Assembly (NCBI GenBank): GCA_036245805.1
Contig: BTRK01000002.1
Span: 12,954,689 to 13,018,688 of the forward strand
DNA: 64,000 nucleotides
Source: Pristionchus mayeri
Taxonomy: Eukaryota; Nematoda; Chromadorea; Rhabditida; Neodiplogasteridae
Reading direction: 5' to 3'
A model generated the notes under the pieces. The model saw only the letters and a list, made by a program, of their open reading frames with translations, did no database searches and had not been told where the DNA came from. Shown here piece after piece: positions 60,301 through 64,000 of the stretch. The position numbers and the translations under genes are program-made. Positions within the stretch are counted from its first letter, which is position 1. Each line of letters opens with the position of its first letter.

Positions 60301-61168
60301 CACCAATTTCGTCACTCGGAAAAAATGGAGGAACTGGTTGAAATCCCACTTCCCGGGTGGAAAAAAATCCTGACAGCACGCAAGGCTCCGTGCCCCAAAA
60401 AAGCGCTCGCTTGGAACCGGCCACGGGGTACGGTAGCAGGAGAGTGGGAGGGTCGATTTTGCTTGCTGCGTTCATTTGATCTGCTCCATTTCTTAGTCAT
60501 TGCGCATTTAAGTATGTTGTTGTTGCATCTGATTTATCCCCTATAAATCCATTATTTGCCTGTTCGAATTGTCCACTTCAAGATAATTCAATGCACACAT
60601 TCTCCCAATATTTATGAATCTGTCTGACCCTCCTCTGTCTACCGACCATTGCTCCTGATTGATAACCTTCCTGGGTGTCGGACATTGCCAGACGCTGCCC
60701 TTATCTTTTCAGCGATCACCCTCAATTTAATGTCGTCCATTGCTATTTACGATCGTTTTACTTGCAATTTCGCTCACTTATCGGGCTTCATTTTCGCTAC
60801 AGATTCAATATTGAACTCAGAAGCAAACGATAATTCAGGGCGCCCCTCTCTCGTTCCGGCCCGCCCCACGCGGACATCGTCGAGGCTATCTAATAGCCCG
60901 GCGGGCCCGATCGATCGATATCCTACAGTATCCTACGGATTCCAAATCCGCTCAAGAGCCTGCTGCCCTCTCAGGGCCCTCGCCACTACGGATCACTATC
61001 GCCATTCTGCCCTTACCCTGTCTACGAGAATTCCACCGTCGTAGCTCATCGTCTTCATCAGCAGCAGCCTTCGAAGAAGCGCGCTCGCTGAATAAAGCCA
61101 GTTGTCGATCCAATCGACGAGTGTTACTACAGTATCAGAAGTGCATATAAGCATCCGAAGTCTTCCAA
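57350..61168. promoter_or_regulatory. mab-10: Upstream region of the NAB gene
   Basis: No exon supported. It contains pyrimidine-rich tracts (57790-57900), several short CTCTCTCG/CGAGAGAG inverted repeats (near 58590 and 59221), and a GC-rich block at about 60838-60925 close to the gene. Probably the long promoter of the gene at 61169, possibly with non-coding 5' exons. Confidence 0.4.
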
Positions 61169-64000
61169 ATGTCAGCAGCCGATCAGCAGCAGACGCCCTC
61201 GCCGTCGAGCAGCTCGACAACTGCCTCACATGCAGCGCCCAAGTGAGTGAATAAGCAGTCGGTGATCGAATCTGAGCGTGTGATGGACTACTTTATTCCA
61301 GTGCTAGCAATGATCACCGATCAATTGCAAATTTATTTTTTTTCCGAAAGAAGTGTGTCAAACTATCGATTTACGATTCGCTTGGTTTTTACGCCTGTAC
61401 TGAAACATAACGAATCAAAAGAATTAGGATTTCCTTCAATAGATTGTCGTAATTAATATTTGCTTTATCAGAGAAGGTTACCACATCGTGCTTTCTTGCA
61501 CAATGAATTTCGTACTGTCGTCCGAAGCCATCTCCATAACGTAGCCAAACAAGTTGACTGGATCGACAAATGATTTTATTGCAGTCGCTCCTCCGGCCAT
61601 CCAACCAAGCATCCTTCTACAGTCTCCGAGTGGCAGCTGCTGGCGATCCTGCACCGTGCCAACCTGCTACAGTACTATGACGTCTTCATCGACAAGGGTA
61701 CGGTAGTCAGTTGGTGATTACAGGATACTGTAATTCGAAAAGCTCGTGCAATTCTGCCACTCATAAGTAGAAAAATGTGAACATTTGACAGTAAGTTCTC
61801 GATTGCCAGCAGAGTACTGTAGTATACTGTATACAATCGATTCAGGAGGCGACGACGTCAACCAGATCATGTGCTCGGAAGAGTCGGAGTTTCTCGAGAT
61901 CATGAGCATCGTGGGCATGCTCAGCAAGCCGCTTCACGTCAGAAGACTCCAGAGGGCGCTCGCGGTGAGAGTTACTGTATATCTGATTGCTGTAGGAGTG
62001 GTTGTGGAAGTAGGGTCATACAACATGTTGCATTGGACTCAAGAATGCCGATGTAGGATGAGTTACAGCACTCCTGGGTTCCTGGACGAGTACATCGCTT
62101 TTTGTGCTAGTATGATGATGTGATCTATCAATGAGGCTCACTCGCGCTCGCACGAGATCCCTTTTCTAGGGTAAAACGGGAGTGATAAGCTCGCCGTGAT
62201 TAATAGCTCTCGAGTTGGGTGATTTATGGGAGGCCGCTTATCACAGGAACGATCCGAATTCCGTGGAACGCCCCTTTCTCTTTTCACTTATTCTCAGATA
62301 AACATCTCGAATATGAGGGTCTCTCATATTTCTTCGTTTGAAAAAAAAATTAAAACAATCTGCCAAAGATAAGCTTAATTATCTATGAAACCATTTCAGC
62401 AATACTCGAATGACCCTACGGCCTTCAACCTCGCGGCCATTCCACACATCGGTGCGCCTCCAGTATCTGCCTATCCAATAGGCCTGGGCGCCACCGACCC
62501 CGTGCAGCTCTTCAACCCAGGTACCGAACCAGAATCCTAGCTTGGATGCCATTTTTTTCTGGAACTAAGAACCAAGCTAGGTACCATTGTCCCTGGAACC
62601 TGGGCACGGTACCACATCCGGAACCAAAACATTGTCCCAACTATTATACTTTCAGCCTCGCTGAGCGCCCTCACAACCACAGTCTCTCTTCCCTCGTCAT
62701 CTCTTCCCTCCTCCTCCCTCCCCTCGTCCTCCTCCTCGACAGCTCTCTCCTCGGCCTCGACGGCCACGTCTTCTGCTGCTCTCCTCCCTCCTATCTGCAG
62801 GTGAGGTACAACACTCAGTGGTTTTACATTGAGGATTCGATGAGTCGACGGCACCGTAAACAGCGTAATTTTCTATGGAATCACAATTTGGCATCGTCTC
62901 AATTATTTGCCCTACGACCTTTTCAACCCTAGTATTCGACCCTAATCTTAGACTTAGTCAATCTTAATGTATGATATTTCTTGCAGCCTGGCTGCAACAA
63001 TCGACGCAGTCGCCTCGGTGACGACCATCGCCGCGCCCTCGCCCAACGTCCTCACGCCGTCGTCCTCATCGCCGGTAAGTAGTTATGTAAGTATTATAAG
63101 CAGTATTAGTAGGTAAGTAGGTAAGGTAGGTAAGTAGGTATGTTGCGTTAGTTCTCAGGAAATGGAAATGAATATGAGAAATATTTAAATTCCTGCAATT
63201 GCGTATCTCCATTGTCAGTAGATCTAAGTGCCCGAAACCATGAGCATAGACTCATCATTGTAGATCTATATATATTTTTTAAATTTTGTTCTAAAGCGAT
63301 CTCCGTACAATCGAACCCACATTGCGCTTCATGATTTGAGCAATTGTTGAAACGTATCACGATTGGCAATTGTCAACAGCACTAGATGATCGCACAGAGA
63401 TATCATTGTCGAATTACTGTGCCATTAATACCGTAATTATACCATAATCATTTGCGTAATCAGGCTCCGGTGACTCGTACTCCGCAGCTCGCACAGCTGC
63501 TCAGCAGCATCGGCGGCACCGCCAACGTCATGCAGGGCGACTACCTGCAGGTACGGTAGATTACTGTAACGGGTTATCGATTTCTCGAGGAAGGGTTGTG
63601 TAACCTACTGTAATCACCCTGCGATATACTCATTTCTCCCGACTGGAAATTCTGATAACTGAACTCGATTAAAGATGAGTAGCTGACAATGAGAAGACAA
63701 TGAAATCGGGTAAATGAGTAGAAGAGCCTTCAGGATCCAGTGATCAGGAGATCCTTACAGTATCTGATGGAGAACAATCAGCACACCGGCGGCCCCTCTC
63801 CCTCTCCCCTCCACGACGACTTCGTAGCTCTCGGAGACTTCGACCCGAGTGAGTGGTGTGGTGTATGGTGCGATTTCCGAAACGTTGTCCAGTGGAAAAT
63901 TGCTAACTTTTGTAGACTCAGACACTGGCGAGACGCCGATTCTATCCGATGCCCAGGTGAGATTTGTGAATTTATGATGAATCGATAAACAACCATAATG
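61169..64000 (+). CDS. mab-10: NAB-type transcriptional co-repressor (mab-10 orthologue), 5' part
   Basis: Nuclear co-repressor that binds EGR-type zinc-finger factors; in C. elegans MAB-10 works with LIN-29 in terminal differentiation. Exons: 61169-61242, 61585-61697, 61846-61964, 62400-62520, 62656-62800, 62987-63074, 63464-63550, 63734-63848, 63916-63956, all in phase; the gene continues past the window. NAB conserved domain 1 spans residues of about 40-102: [20 protein letters not shown], then GGDDVNQIM, then [20 protein letters not shown] and LQRALA. A Ser/Thr/Pro/Ala-rich linker follows (exons 4-7). Exon 8 holds [15 protein letters not shown], ahead of the expected second conserved domain. 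Exons are GC-rich compared with the introns. The first ATG follows a pyrimidine-poor leader, so the start is likely but not proven. Confidence 0.93.

Noticed and set aside
60001..60546. Open frames of 70-90 codons on both strands upstream of the NAB gene
   Set aside because: Overlapping frames without family resemblance or consistent splice signals; treated as non-coding.

Overview
The window is nuclear DNA from a nematode. Genes are broken into many small exons separated by short AT-rich introns with GT..TTTCAG-type ends. Several start codons lie a few bases after a TTTCAG-like acceptor, as expected for spliced-leader trans-splicing. The protein families include nematode-specific ones (srt chemoreceptors, a C6-domain secreted protein, a NAB/MAB-10 co-repressor), and there are mariner, MITE and SINE copies. 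A rhabditid or diplogastrid species is plausible; the exact species is not readable from the sequence. All gene models below were assembled by hand from splice signals, reading phase and paralogue comparison.

Region 1 (about 1.1-20.4 kb) is an expanded cluster of small four-helix membrane proteins. Four six-exon paralogues lie head-to-tail on the minus strand (1634-8327). A second, related series lies on the plus strand (8899-20369). Both series have intact members and decaying ones: an 11-bp deletion in the first minus-strand copy, lost helices in the 8899 copy, and a shuffled locus at 18.4-20.4 kb. Introns and 3' flanks of the cluster carry a small MITE family (ends GCACTAGGTCGGATGA), a TTAA-flanked MITE, hairpins and a 1.95-kb inverted repeat.

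Region 2 (20.8-47.8 kb) holds a tRNA gene with a histidine-like body but a GTA anticodon, then one very large minus-strand gene. The large gene encodes an SLC22-type organic cation transporter of 33 exons and 895 codons, and every exon junction keeps the reading frame. One of its introns (28162-38982) is about 10.8 kb long and hosts two intact srt chemoreceptor genes on the opposite strand, two mariner transposons (one with a full-length transposase, one frameshifted) and a non-autonomous relative with mariner ends.

Region 3 (47.8-64 kb) is mostly non-coding and contains inverted repeats, a 31-bp tandem repeat and a tRNA-derived SINE with an 8-bp target duplication. It has two more genes: a small secreted C6-domain protein on the minus strand (52319-52986) and, on the plus strand from 61169 and running off the end, the start of a NAB-type transcriptional co-repressor (mab-10 orthologue).

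The genes do not form an operon or pathway. The clearest relationships are tandem duplication with decay (four-helix cluster, srt pair) and nesting of chemoreceptors inside the transporter gene.
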